A stretch of 64,000 nucleotides of DNA from Streptomyces sp. NBC_01485 (GCF_036227125.1 NZ_CP109435.1:8370001-8434000); one strand, 5' to 3'. Positions 10,554 to 19,692 are shown, counted from the stretch's first letter. Translations and numbers: made by a program. Notes: a model not told the origin generated them from the sequence alone.

Positions 10554-11654
10554 TCAGTCGTGCAGGGCGGGCGACACCTCGCCCTGCACGGCGTCCTCGC
10601 CCGTGCGCTGCTGCGGGATGACCACCGCGCCCTGCTGCAACGCCACGGTCCGCGTCGGCGCCGGGATCCGGATGCCCTCCGCGCGGTAGCGGCGGTGCAG
10701 CCGCTTCACGAACTCGTGCTTGATCCGGTACTGGTCGCTGAACTCGCCGACGCCCAGGATCACCGTGAAACCGATCCGCGAGTCGCCGAACGTGTGGAAG
10801 CGGATGGCGGGTTCGTGGTCCGGAAGAGCGCCCTCGACACCCTTCATGACCTCCTCGACGACCTCCAGGGTCACCTGCTCCACATGCTCCAGATCACTGT
10901 CGTAGGCCACGCCCACCTGCACCAGGATCGTCAACTGCTGCTCGGGACGCATGTAGTTGGTCATGTTCGTCTTCGCGAGCTGCCCGTTGGGGATGACGAC
11001 GAGGTTGTTGGAGAGCGCGCGCACGGTCGTCTGACGCCAGTTGATGTCCTCGACGTAGCCCTCCTCGCCGCTGCTCAGCTTGATGTAGTCGCCGGGCTGG
11101 ACGGTCTTGGAGGCGAGGATGTGGATGCCCGCGAAGAGGTTCGCGAGGGTGTCCTGCAGGGCGAGCGCGACGGCCAGACCGCCGACGCCCAGGGCCGTGA
11201 GCATCGGGGCTATCGAGATGCCCAGGCTCTGCAGCGCCACCAGGAAGCCGATGGCCAGGACCAGGACCCGGGTGATGTTCACGAAGATCGTGGCCGATCC
11301 CGCGACCCCGGGACGGGAGGCGGTGACCGACTGCATCAGCCCGGCGACCACCCGCGCCGCCGACACCGTCACCACGAAGATCAGCAGGACGGTCAGAGAC
11401 TGGTTGACGGTGTGCTGGACCGCCTTCGTCAGCGGCAGCACCGCCGCCGCGGCAGCCGCGCCGCCCGCGATCGCCGCCCACGGCACCACGGTGCGCAGCG
11501 CGTCCACGACGACGTCGTCGCCGCTCCACCTCGTGCGCTTGGCGTGCTTCGCCAGCCAGCGCAGCAGCGTGCGCGACAGGAAGGCCGTCAACAGACCGGT
11601 GGCCAGGGCGATTCCGGCGAGGACCCCGTCGTCCAGGGTCAGCGTGCGGTTCAC
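10554..11654 (-). CDS. MscS-type mechanosensitive ion channel
   Basis: A 366-residue membrane protein with about five predicted helices in the first 170 residues, then the MscS pore-lining helix (MLTALGVGGLAVALALQDTL), the beta domain (FAGIHILASKTVQPGDYI, GEEGYVEDINWRQTTVR, NNLVVIPNGQLAKT) and the alpha/beta C-terminal domain. The channel would vent solutes on hypo-osmotic shock. The start is GTG with GGAGGTGACCG ahead, a near-ideal ribosome binding site. Confidence 0.92.
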   Translation of the reverse strand: MNRTLTLDDGVLAGIALATGLLTAFLSRTLLRWLAKHAKRTRWSGDDVVVDALRTVVPWAAIAGGAAAAAAVLPLTKAVQHTVNQSLTVLLIFVVTVSAARVVAGLMQSVTASRPGVAGSATIFVNITRVLVLAIGFLVALQSLGISIAPMLTALGVGGLAVALALQDTLANLFAGIHILASKTVQPGDYIKLSSGEEGYVEDINWRQTTVRALSNNLVVIPNGQLAKTNMTNYMRPEQQLTILVQVGVAYDSDLEHVEQVTLEVVEEVMKGVEGALPDHEPAIRFHTFGDSRIGFTVILGVGEFSDQYRIKHEFVKRLHRRYRAEGIRIPAPTRTVALQQGAVVIPQQRTGEDAVQGEVSPALHD

Positions 11655-11866
11655 CGGTCACCTCCGGGAAGTCGCTGCGCGGCACACGGGGCCGCCGACG
11701 GCCGGATGTGAAGTCTCGTCACAATGCCACCTGTTCGTTGTCACCTGTACGGTTCCGGGACGCACGGTCGCGTCATGAAGGCCGCCCGGCACGACCGACC
11801 GTCCATCCTGCCGTATCCCGTAAGGGAGTTCGTACCGGACCGGGCGCGGTCGGACGACCTCCGGTC

Positions 11867-12904
11867 TCAGATCACCTTCCACCGCACCAGCGCGCCCAGC
11901 GTCAACGCCCCCGGCAGCAGCGGCAGCCAGACGGTGATGATCCGGAAGGCCAGCACGACGGCCGTGGCGAGCGCGACCGGGCCGCCCGCCGCGACGAGCG
12001 CCAGCACCAGCGCCGCCTCCACCGAGCCGATCCCGCCCGGCGTCGGCACCAGCGCGACCGCCACCGTCGCCGCCAGATACGCGACCGCGACGTGCGCCAC
12101 CGGCACCGGCAGCCCCAGCGCCCGCCCCACCGCGGCGAACCCGGCCGCCTGGAGCACCGGGAACGCCAGCGAACCGCCCCACAGGGCCAGCGCCCGCGCC
12201 GGCCGGGAGTGCACCGAGCGCGCCTCGCCGAGCGCCGTGCGCAGGAACGAGCACACCGCCGACCGCAGCCGCCCTACGAGGACGAGCACACCCGTCGCCA
12301 CGAGCGCCGCCACCCCGAGCGCGCCCAGCAGCGGGCCGAGCACCCCGTCGGGCAGCAGGGAACCGAGCCGCAGCGCGTCCGGGAAGACGAGCAGCAGCAC
12401 GGCCAGCAGACCCACCCGCGCCACGCCCTCGGCCAGCAGATACAGCGCGAGTGCCGCCGACGAGCGGGCCAGCGGCACCCCGCACACGGCCATGAACCGC
12501 AGATTGACCGCGCTCGCGCCGAGGCCCGTCGGCAGCAGGTGGTTGGCCGCGCCCGCCGCGAACTGTGTGGCCAGCAGCCGCCGCCCGGGCAGCCGCTCCA
12601 CGACCGCGCCCTGCCGGGTGACGGCCGCCGCGACCCACGTCAGACACGTCGCCCCGACCGCGGCCAGCAGCCAGGGCCACTCGGCGCTCCGCAACTGGGC
12701 GAAGCCCTCGGCGAGGACGGACCGGTGCCGCACCGCGACCACGGTGACGAGCAGGAGCGGAAGCAGACACAGGACCTGGCGCACCGGCACCCGCCGGACC
12801 GGCCTGACTGGAGGAACGGAAACCGCTGTCACACTCGAAGAGCCTCCCCGCACGGCGCCAACGGCGGGTTGCGGAAGCGGGGCCGGAACATTACGTACGG
12901 TCAT
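11867..12904 (-). CDS. Lysylphosphatidylglycerol synthase TM-region/UPF0104 flippase-like membrane protein
   Basis: A 345-residue integral membrane protein with eight or so hydrophobic helices and hallmark loops: NHLLPTGLGASAVNLRFMA, LYLLAEGVARVG and, near the end, LVPTPGGIGSVEAALV. This matches the N-terminal membrane half of MprF (PF03706 type) without the catalytic half, so it may move a lipid or glycolipid rather than synthesise one. The ATG at 12904 was chosen; one 13 codons upstream at 12943 would lie in the divergent SoxR-type operator region. Substrate unknown. Confidence 0.8.
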   Translation of the reverse strand: MTVRNVPAPLPQPAVGAVRGGSSSVTAVSVPPVRPVRRVPVRQVLCLLPLLLVTVVAVRHRSVLAEGFAQLRSAEWPWLLAAVGATCLTWVAAAVTRQGAVVERLPGRRLLATQFAAGAANHLLPTGLGASAVNLRFMAVCGVPLARSSAALALYLLAEGVARVGLLAVLLLVFPDALRLGSLLPDGVLGPLLGALGVAALVATGVLVLVGRLRSAVCSFLRTALGEARSVHSRPARALALWGGSLAFPVLQAAGFAAVGRALGLPVPVAHVAVAYLAATVAVALVPTPGGIGSVEAALVLALVAAGGPVALATAVVLAFRIITVWLPLLPGALTLGALVRWKVI

Positions 12905-12942
12905 CGGGTCCTTCGTCTGGGGACGGGGATATGGGGAGAACA

Positions 12943-12981
12943 TTGACCTCAAGGATGCTTGAGGTTCTACGGTCGGACCCA
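12943..12981 (+). promoter_or_regulatory. SoxR-type operator/promoter of the ABC exporter, probably leaderless
   Basis: A perfect 8+4+8 inverted repeat, ACCTCAAG-GATG-CTTGAGGT (12946-12965), matches the SoxR box. A -35 TTGACC (12943-12948) and a -10 TACGGT (12968-12973) are separated by 19 bp, the lengthened spacer of MerR-family promoters. With that -10 the transcript should begin at about 12980-12981, at the ATG itself, giving a leaderless mRNA. Redox-active compounds would be the expected inducers. No soxR gene is in the window. Confidence 0.8.
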
Positions 12982-14867
12982 TGAGCATGGAGACCACCGC
13001 CTGGATGCAGCTGCACAGCGTCCTCACCGCCCAGCAGGAACGCCGCCCCTTCGACCGCGAGACACTGCGCCGCATCGGCGCGTTCGCCCGCCCGCACCGC
13101 CGCCGTATCGCGCTGTTCGTCGTGCTGGGGGTGCTCACCGCGCTGCTCGCCGTGGCCACCCCCGTCCTCGCCGGGCGGGTCGTCGACGCGATCGTGTCGC
13201 ACGGCGACGAGGGCGCGGTCGTCCGGCTGGCCCTGCTCATCGCGCTCATCGCGGTGCTGGAGGCGGCGCTCGGCATCCTGGGCAGGAGGCTCTCGTCGAC
13301 GCTCGGGGAGGGACTCATCCTCGATCTGCGCACGGCCGTGTTCGATCATGTGCAGCGGATGCCGGTCGCGTTCTTCACACGTACCCGTACGGGAGCGCTC
13401 GTCTCCCGACTCAACAACGACGTGATCGGCGCCCAGCGCGCCTTCAGCAACACGCTCTCCGGAGTGGTCTCCAACCTGGTCACCCTGGTACTCACCCTCG
13501 TCGTCATGCTCACCCTGTCCTGGCAGGTCACCCTGCTCGCGCTGGTCCTGCTGCCGGTGTTCGTGATCCCGGCGCGCCGCATGGGCAGCCGGATGGCCGG
13601 CATGCAGCGGGAGGCCGCCGCGCTCAACGCGGCGATGGGCACCCGGATGACCGAACGGTTCTCCGCACCCGGCGCCACCCTGATCAAACTGTTCGGCCGC
13701 CCCGGGCAGGAGTCCGCGGAGTTCACGGCCCGGGCCGCCCGGGTCCGGGACATCGGCGTCCGCACGGCCACCGCCCAGTCCGTCTTCATCACCGCCCTGA
13801 CCCTCGTCTCCGCCCTGGCCCTCGCCCTCGTCTACGGCCTCGGCGGCCGCCTCGCCCTCGAAGGCACCCTCGAACCGGGCGCCGTCGTCGCCCTCGCCCT
13901 GCTCCTGACCCGCCTCTACGCCCCGCTCACCTCCCTCGCCGGCGCCCGCGTGGAGGTGATGAGCGCCCTGGTCAGCTTCGAGCGGGTCTTCGAGGTGCTC
14001 GACCTGAAGCCGCTCATCGAGGAGAAACCGGACGCCCGCGAGGTCCCCGAGGGCCCCGTCCGCGTCGAGTTCGACGACGTCCGCTTCGGCTACCCGTCCG
14101 CCGACAAGGTCTCCCTCGCCTCCCTGGAGGAGGTCGCCGCCCTCGACACCCGCGACGGCGCCGAGGTCCTGCACGGCGTCTCCTTCCGCGCCGACCCCGG
14201 CCAGACCGTCGCCCTCGTCGGCTCCTCCGGCGCCGGCAAGTCCACCATCGCCCAGCTCATGCCGCGCCTCTACGACGTCGACGCGGGCGCCGTCCGCATC
14301 GGCGGGGTCGACGTCCGCGACCTGAGCGCGGAGTCCCTGCGGGCCACCCTCGGCATGGTCACCCAGGACGGCCACCTCTTCCACGACACCGTCCGCGCCA
14401 ACCTCCTGCTCGCCCGCCCGGCAGCCACCGAGGACGACCTCTGGGACGCCCTGCGCCGCTCCCGCCTCGACGACCTCGTCCGCTCCCTGCCCGACGGCCT
14501 GGACACGGTCGTCGGCGAACGCGGCTACCGGCTCTCCGGCGGCGAACGCCAGCGCATGACCATCGCCCGGCTGCTGCTGGCCCGCCAGCGCGTCGTCATC
14601 CTCGACGAGGCCACCGCCCACCTCGACAACACCTCCGAGGCGGCCGTCCAGGAGGCCCTCGCCGAGGCCCTCGCGGACCGCACCGCGGTCGTCATCGCCC
14701 ACCGGCTGTCCACCGTGCGCGCCGCCGACCTGATCCTCGTCGTCGAGTCCGGCCGGATCGTGGAACGCGGCACGCACGACGAACTGCTCGCCGCGGACGG
14801 ACGCTACGCGGAGCTGTACCGGACACAGTTCGAGCAGCCGGAGACGACGGAGGCGGCCGCTCTGTGA
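12981..14867 (+). CDS. ABC transporter, fused permease and ATPase (SoxR-regulated exporter type)
   Basis: A 628-residue half-transporter. An N-terminal six-helix exporter membrane domain spans about 30-340, then a nucleotide-binding domain with Walker A VGSSGAGKST, signature LSGGERQRM, Walker B VVILDEATAHLD and switch histidine AHRLSTVRAAD. It probably homodimerises and exports a hydrophobic or redox-active compound. The promoter carries a SoxR box, which agrees with an SCO7008-type transporter of the S. coelicolor SoxR regulon (named from memory). No ribosome binding site precedes the ATG, as expected for a leaderless message. Monocistronic, ending at a strong hairpin. Confidence 0.93.
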   Translation: MSMETTAWMQLHSVLTAQQERRPFDRETLRRIGAFARPHRRRIALFVVLGVLTALLAVATPVLAGRVVDAIVSHGDEGAVVRLALLIALIAVLEAALGILGRRLSSTLGEGLILDLRTAVFDHVQRMPVAFFTRTRTGALVSRLNNDVIGAQRAFSNTLSGVVSNLVTLVLTLVVMLTLSWQVTLLALVLLPVFVIPARRMGSRMAGMQREAAALNAAMGTRMTERFSAPGATLIKLFGRPGQESAEFTARAARVRDIGVRTATAQSVFITALTLVSALALALVYGLGGRLALEGTLEPGAVVALALLLTRLYAPLTSLAGARVEVMSALVSFERVFEVLDLKPLIEEKPDAREVPEGPVRVEFDDVRFGYPSADKVSLASLEEVAALDTRDGAEVLHGVSFRADPGQTVALVGSSGAGKSTIAQLMPRLYDVDAGAVRIGGVDVRDLSAESLRATLGMVTQDGHLFHDTVRANLLLARPAATEDDLWDALRRSRLDDLVRSLPDGLDTVVGERGYRLSGGERQRMTIARLLLARQRVVILDEATAHLDNTSEAAVQEALAEALADRTAVVIAHRLSTVRAADLILVVESGRIVERGTHDELLAADGRYAELYRTQFEQPETTEAAAL

Positions 14868-14888
14868 CGGGTGTTCCGTAGGCGCGCT

Positions 14889-14929
14889 CCGAGGGCAGCA
14901 GGTCGGGCGGACCGACCTGCTGCCCTCGG
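14889..14929. terminator. Bidirectional intrinsic-type terminator
   Basis: A perfect 18-bp stem starting CCGAGGGCAGCAGG with a five-base loop (GCGGA), between the convergent ABC exporter and subtilase stops. No T-run follows, as is usual in Streptomyces. Confidence 0.8.
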
Positions 14930-14936
14930 GCCCGCT

Positions 14937-16964
14937 TCAGACGACGCGCCAGGCCAGGGCGTACGGCTGGGCGAACACGGTGATCCGATGGGCGCGCACG
15001 ACGACTTCGGCGTCCCCGGCGGGGATGCCCTCCCAGTTGACCTGTTCGACGTTGTTGACGCGGTCGAATCCTGGACCCGTGCCCATGTTGCCGTGGCGTT
15101 CCCGGCCGCCCGCGCGGACGATCAGGTCCAGGTCGTTCTGCAGCGCCGCACCGGGCGGGTCCGTCCAGACCAGGGTGATCTTCAGGGCGTGATCCGCCCC
15201 TTGCGGAACCGTGATGCGGAACGAGCGCTCCTCGCCCTGGTCCAGCTCCCCGGCGTCGGTGAATCCGGCCCGGTCGCCCGCACCCGGGAGGATGATGGAA
15301 TGTTCGAGGTTGACCAGGCCGAAGCCGGAGTTGTTGTTGGGGGAGGGGCCCGCCTCGCTGGGGTCGTACTGGCCGGGGAGCTCCTGCGCCCCGTTGATCA
15401 GCATGGCCTTCAGGAGCGCCGCGCTCGGGTCGGGGGTGCCGTTCTTGACCAGGGTCTCGCGCAGCACCGCGACACAGCCCGCGACCAGCGGGGTGGCCAT
15501 GCTGGTGCCGCTGAGGAAGAAGTAGTCCGGGTCCGAGGAGACGCCGAAGTCCTCGTCGGGCCCCGCCACCCGCGAGTGGGTCGACAGGATCGACGTGCCG
15601 GGGGCCACGATGTCGGGCTTGATGCGGCCTTCCTGGGTCGGCCCGCGGCTGCTGAAGGCCGCCATTCCGTCCGGGTTGTTCGCCTGGAGGTCGTCGCGGA
15701 TCGGGTTGGCAGAGAAGGAGATGATGTCCAGCGTGCCGTAGGTGAGAGGGATGTCCGGGCGGTCGTTCTCACTCGCGCCGACCGTGATGACGTTCTTGGC
15801 GCCCGTCTCTCCGCTCACGGAGGCCAGGTTGACCCGGCCGTTCCGGTCCCGGTCGTGACCGCTGTTGCCCGCCGCGAAGCAGATGACGAGGTCCTTGTGG
15901 TCCCAGAGCATCTTGTCGACCTCGGACGCGCTGCGGCCGTACGGCAGGCTCGGGTCCGTCGGACCCCACGAGTTGGTGTGGATCCGGGCCCCGTCCTCCA
16001 GGAACGGCGGTTCGAACAGATCGCGCAGGTCGGGCGGGATGCCGCCGAGTTCGCCGTTCTTGTCCAGAAGCGACTGCAGGACCAGCTTCGCCTCCGGAGC
16101 CGTGCCGGTGACGGCGCCGCCCATCGACGCCGACGTGCCGTCGCCGAGGACCGACCCCGCGACATGGGTGCCGTGGCCGTCGGGGTCGTCCGTCCTGCGC
16201 GGGTGCTTACGGCCGAGGGCGGTCAGGCGCTGGACCCGGCCGGTGAAGGCGGGGTGCACGTCCGTGGTGGAGCCGAGGTCGAAACCGGTGTCGGCGACCG
16301 CCACGACCTGCCCCTGGCCCCGGAACCGCGTCCCGTTCAGGGACACGTCGGCGTGCATCAGGTGCCCGGCGAGCGTGTTGTACAGCACCCTCTCCGGGAC
16401 CTCTTCGACCTGGCGCACCTCGTCGAGGGAGGCCAGCGCGGCGAGGTCCGTCTCCTGGACCGTCATCCGGACCTTGCCCCGGCCGGCCTGGACGTCGTCG
16501 GTGGACACGCCGACGGCCTGGGCGATCCGTTCCCGCACTCCGTCCGAGGCCATGTCGACGTCGTCGTGCAGGACGACGTCGATCGTGTGGGTGCCGGGCG
16601 CCGCGGCCTCCATGGGTTCGGCCAGGACGGCGATGGCCGGCCGCAGCCGCTCCGACCGCAGCGAGGACGCGATCTTGAAGCCCTCCATGTACACGTCGGC
16701 CCAGGCCACGAAGGGGAGTGCGCGCACGGCGTCCAGGTCCGAGGGCCGGTAACCGCAGAGGTAGGTGCTCTCCGGAACGTACTCGTGGACTTCCACGCCG
16801 AGCGCCGTGAGCCGGGCCTTCTCCTCGGCGCTGGGCGCGTGCGTGGTCTGCACGAGCAGATAGTTCGACTGTGAGGCGTCCTCCGACGCCAGCGACGCAC
16901 GGGCGAGCTCGGCGGACTGGACCAGCGGGTCCATGCTCACGCCGTTGATGGTGATGCGTGCCAT
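14937..16964 (-). CDS. Cytoplasmic S8 (subtilisin-like) serine protease, partner of the protease-nuclease
   Basis: A 675-residue subtilase with complete triad: Asp225 (VAVADTGFD), His264 (DGHGTHVAG) and Ser488 (LSGTSMATP), plus oxyanion Asn367 (AAGNSGH). Residues 1-205 are an unusual N-terminal region resembling tandem inhibitor/propeptide folds; 555-675 form a C-terminal beta domain. No signal peptide is present, whereas most subtilases are secreted, so it should act inside the cell. The ATG at 16964 is set by AGGAGG ahead. It lies 47 bp after the trypsin-nuclease stop on the same strand, indicating an operon. The likely role is controlled proteolysis of, or by, the upstream protein. Confidence 0.9.
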   Translation of the reverse strand: MARITINGVSMDPLVQSAELARASLASEDASQSNYLLVQTTHAPSAEEKARLTALGVEVHEYVPESTYLCGYRPSDLDAVRALPFVAWADVYMEGFKIASSLRSERLRPAIAVLAEPMEAAAPGTHTIDVVLHDDVDMASDGVRERIAQAVGVSTDDVQAGRGKVRMTVQETDLAALASLDEVRQVEEVPERVLYNTLAGHLMHADVSLNGTRFRGQGQVVAVADTGFDLGSTTDVHPAFTGRVQRLTALGRKHPRRTDDPDGHGTHVAGSVLGDGTSASMGGAVTGTAPEAKLVLQSLLDKNGELGGIPPDLRDLFEPPFLEDGARIHTNSWGPTDPSLPYGRSASEVDKMLWDHKDLVICFAAGNSGHDRDRNGRVNLASVSGETGAKNVITVGASENDRPDIPLTYGTLDIISFSANPIRDDLQANNPDGMAAFSSRGPTQEGRIKPDIVAPGTSILSTHSRVAGPDEDFGVSSDPDYFFLSGTSMATPLVAGCVAVLRETLVKNGTPDPSAALLKAMLINGAQELPGQYDPSEAGPSPNNNSGFGLVNLEHSIILPGAGDRAGFTDAGELDQGEERSFRITVPQGADHALKITLVWTDPPGAALQNDLDLIVRAGGRERHGNMGTGPGFDRVNNVEQVNWEGIPAGDAEVVVRAHRITVFAQPYALAWRVV

Positions 16965-17011
16965 GCCGGCCTCCTGAGTGGGAGTGAACGGGCCGCTCGT
17001 GGGGCGCCGAG

Positions 17012-19228
17012 TCAGGGCCACACGCCGGAGAAATCGATCTTGCGCGCCCATTCCGGGTGGTCTATCAACGGGTTGCGGTTGCCCTGGAGCTCCGCGACGG
17101 CGGCATTGCGGTGCAGCTCGTACTCAGTCACCGCCTCGTTGTCGTGCCAGGTCAGGAGGGTGCGCAGCCGGTCCTTGGGGAACTCGCGCGGAGCGTCGCC
17201 GACCAGCCCCGGGTAGCGCAGCAGGAAGTACAGGGTGGCCCGGGCGACCGTTCCCTTCCCCTCCTCCGGTTCGAATCCCACGTCCTCGCGCATCCCGCAG
17301 TCCTCCCGGACCGCTTCCTCGAAATGGGGGAAATCGAAGAAGGGGAAGTTGCCGCGGAAGCTGTTGCATTCCATTTCGCACGCGAACAGGTGGTGAAGGT
17401 CGCCCCGCATGGGCTCCTGTTTGGCGAACCACGACTGCGGCACGACGTGTTCGCAGTTGAAAGGCATCGACGCCTCCAGAGCGTCGAACTCCGCCTCGAA
17501 CTCGGCCGGGCCCGCTGTGCTTTCGTGCAGGAGAAGCTCCTGGACGCGGGCCAGCCGGGTCTCCATCACGGCGGCGTCCGCGCGGATGAACTCCTCCGCG
17601 GAGAAGTCCTTCCCGGAGTAGATGCTGTGCAGCAGGCCGTCCTTGTGCAGGTCGACCCACGGATAGACCAGCCGGATCGGCTTGTACCGGGGGCGGGGCG
17701 AGTGGGTCTCCTCCAGCCGCCGGGTGAGCGCGCGGCGCAGCGCGTCGCCGTCGGAGGTGCTGATGCCCGCGTAGTAGGCATCGCGTGCGGCGGCGTCGGC
17801 GGCCCGGTCGTAGTAGGGCCGCTCCCGCCCCAGCCCGAGGTTGACGAGGGCCGCGTTCACCTCCCTCTCGACCGCTGAGTTCGTGTCCGTCCGCCCGGCG
17901 GAGGCAGGCGTCGGCGCGGTCGCCGGCGTGGGCGTGAGGACGGACCGCGGGGTGGCCACGGCGGCCACCGGAGACGCCGACGTGTCGAACCCGACCGTGA
18001 TCCGCACCGGCACGGTGAGCTGCGCGGTGCCGTCGGTCACGTACGCCCCCGACCCGTAGGCCCCCGACCAGAAGGCCCCCGACCCGTCGGCCGCAGGCAG
18101 GCCGGCCGCCCCGTCGGGCACGGGCGCGGGAGCGGCGCTCTCGACCGGGGACGCAGGGGTCCCGGCGGTGAACACCTCGTCCCGCAGCCGGGCCGCGCTG
18201 CCGGTCAGGGTGATCTCGTGCAGGGCGCGCAGCACCTGGCTGATCCGTACTCCCTCGTTGGCCTTCCACGCCAGCCGGTCCTCGCCCGTCTCCGGCCGCC
18301 AGACGGTGCCGTCGACGCTCAGGGGCCGGCCCTCGGCGTCGGTCTCCGGGACGGCCGAGTGGTGCAGCGCGACGACCTCCCACTGGTCGTTGAAGACCGC
18401 CGAGCCCGACGATCCCTTGAGGGTGTCGGTCGAGTACTGCAGGAACCTGTCGAGCACGTCGACGACCTGGTTCTCGCGCAGCGCGAGCTGCTTGGGCTCG
18501 CCCCTGGGGTGCTGGACGATGTTGACGAACTCCCCGATGAGGACCTTGCCCTGCGCCTCGGTGAGCGTCAGCCGGCCGAACGACGAGAGAGCCTCGCCCT
18601 GCGTGCCGCGTTCGGCCACCGCGACCAGGCTGAAGTCCAGATCCCGGTCGGTGACGAAGAACCGCTGCGGCTCCAGCTCGAAGACCGCCGGCACGAGCGG
18701 ACGCCCGTCGACCCCGGCCTGGAACCCGAACGCGACGACGCTGCGAGCCGCTTCCTCCCCGCCGCGCAGCACATGGTTGTTGGTGAGCAGCAGGGAGGGG
18801 GACACCATGAAGCCGGTGCCATGGCCGCCCCCCGGTCCGCTGATCGTGACCCGGCCGACCGAGCGGGAGACCAGGGCGCCTTCCTCCAGGAAGGCGACCG
18901 GAGCGAGGTTGTTGCTCCCGATCAGGCGTTCCAGCCCGAGTACCTCACTGCCGAAGCTTTCCGGCGGCAGCGGGAGGGCGCTTCCCGTCGCCCTGACGGG
19001 ATCCGACGACGGCCGCTCGATCGCCCGGACCAACGACCAGTCGGCGCCGAGACGCGCCAGCCTCTTCTCGACCCGCTCCGGGGCATCGGCGTAGAGCACA
19101 CCGCGCGTCTCCAGCACGGCCTGGCTTCTCTCCCGTTCCGCGGTCCGGTCCGTAAAACGGGCCGCGGCCATGGTGAGTTGGTGGAGGTAGTCCGATTCCC
19201 TTTCGGAAACAAGCTCTGCTGTTGCCAT
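17012..19228 (-). CDS. Trypsin-like serine protease fused to endonuclease I-type nuclease
   Basis: A 738-residue two-enzyme fusion. Residues 1-100 are helical. Residues 100-335 form a trypsin-like protease: His152 (LLTNNHVL), Asp198 (DLDFSLVAV) and Ser274 (GSSGSAVF). A Pro/Ala/Thr-rich linker spans about 355-450. Residues 470-738 resemble endonuclease I (EndA, His-Me finger): YYDRA, NCEHVVPQSWF with His594, then GDLHHLFACEMECNSFRGNF. There is no signal peptide, so a DNA/RNA-cutting domain is held in the cytoplasm, presumably restrained until processed. The ATG at 19228 has AGGAGA ahead. The subtilase follows in the same operon. The function of this pair is unknown; a defence or cell-death role is inference. 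Confidence 0.88.
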   Translation of the reverse strand: MATAELVSERESDYLHQLTMAAARFTDRTAERERSQAVLETRGVLYADAPERVEKRLARLGADWSLVRAIERPSSDPVRATGSALPLPPESFGSEVLGLERLIGSNNLAPVAFLEEGALVSRSVGRVTISGPGGGHGTGFMVSPSLLLTNNHVLRGGEEAARSVVAFGFQAGVDGRPLVPAVFELEPQRFFVTDRDLDFSLVAVAERGTQGEALSSFGRLTLTEAQGKVLIGEFVNIVQHPRGEPKQLALRENQVVDVLDRFLQYSTDTLKGSSGSAVFNDQWEVVALHHSAVPETDAEGRPLSVDGTVWRPETGEDRLAWKANEGVRISQVLRALHEITLTGSAARLRDEVFTAGTPASPVESAAPAPVPDGAAGLPAADGSGAFWSGAYGSGAYVTDGTAQLTVPVRITVGFDTSASPVAAVATPRSVLTPTPATAPTPASAGRTDTNSAVEREVNAALVNLGLGRERPYYDRAADAAARDAYYAGISTSDGDALRRALTRRLEETHSPRPRYKPIRLVYPWVDLHKDGLLHSIYSGKDFSAEEFIRADAAVMETRLARVQELLLHESTAGPAEFEAEFDALEASMPFNCEHVVPQSWFAKQEPMRGDLHHLFACEMECNSFRGNFPFFDFPHFEEAVREDCGMREDVGFEPEEGKGTVARATLYFLLRYPGLVGDAPREFPKDRLRTLLTWHDNEAVTEYELHRNAAVAELQGNRNPLIDHPEWARKIDFSGVWP

Positions 19229-19692
19229 GAGTCCGTCTCCTGGCGTGAGTTGGCCGTACCGAGGCGTCAGAGGCGTCATGGGACGGGTCGTCGGGTGGTC
19301 GTGCTCGACCGGGCGAGAGGGCTTCAGTGCCGAGAGGGCGGCTTGCTTGCCGTCGCACGGAGCCTCGACGAAATCCCTTCCAAGGCCGTCGCTTTGCTCC
19401 GACGCCACGGTGCTCCCCGTGTTCGCGTCCGTCCCTTCAATGCTCGCAGGTGTGGCAAACATGCGCAAAAGGTGCATAAGTTGGCCGACCGGACTTGCCC
19501 GGCCCTCTCGGCCGACGTGACGGCGCTCTCAGTGCGGTCCGGTGCGCCGTTCCGTAACCTGGTCCCGCCTGTCGGTCAGGGGTATTGCCGGAACGGCAGA
19601 GCGGACGTCAGTCGAAAGCCGGGTCGTTGTAGAGTGAAGAACGCCCTTGACCTGCGGAAAGCAGGCAGGGAGCCGAATTCTAGGAGCATTTG
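19229..19692. promoter_or_regulatory. Divergent promoter region between the protease-nuclease operon and panD
   Basis: A 464-bp gap with no convincing gene. A lower-GC island at about 19455-19500 (AAACATGCGCAAAAGGTGCA) is the likeliest promoter or operator for the minus-strand protease operon, leaving a leader of over 200 nt. For panD a weak promoter lies close to its start, with TTGTAGAGT near 19628. The leader length is unusual for this genome and could allow conditional control. Confidence 0.35.

Noticed and set aside
19227..19520. 97-codon plus-strand ORF upstream of panD
   Set aside because: No ribosome binding site, starts inside the opposite gene's start region, Ser/Arg-rich and without any domain.
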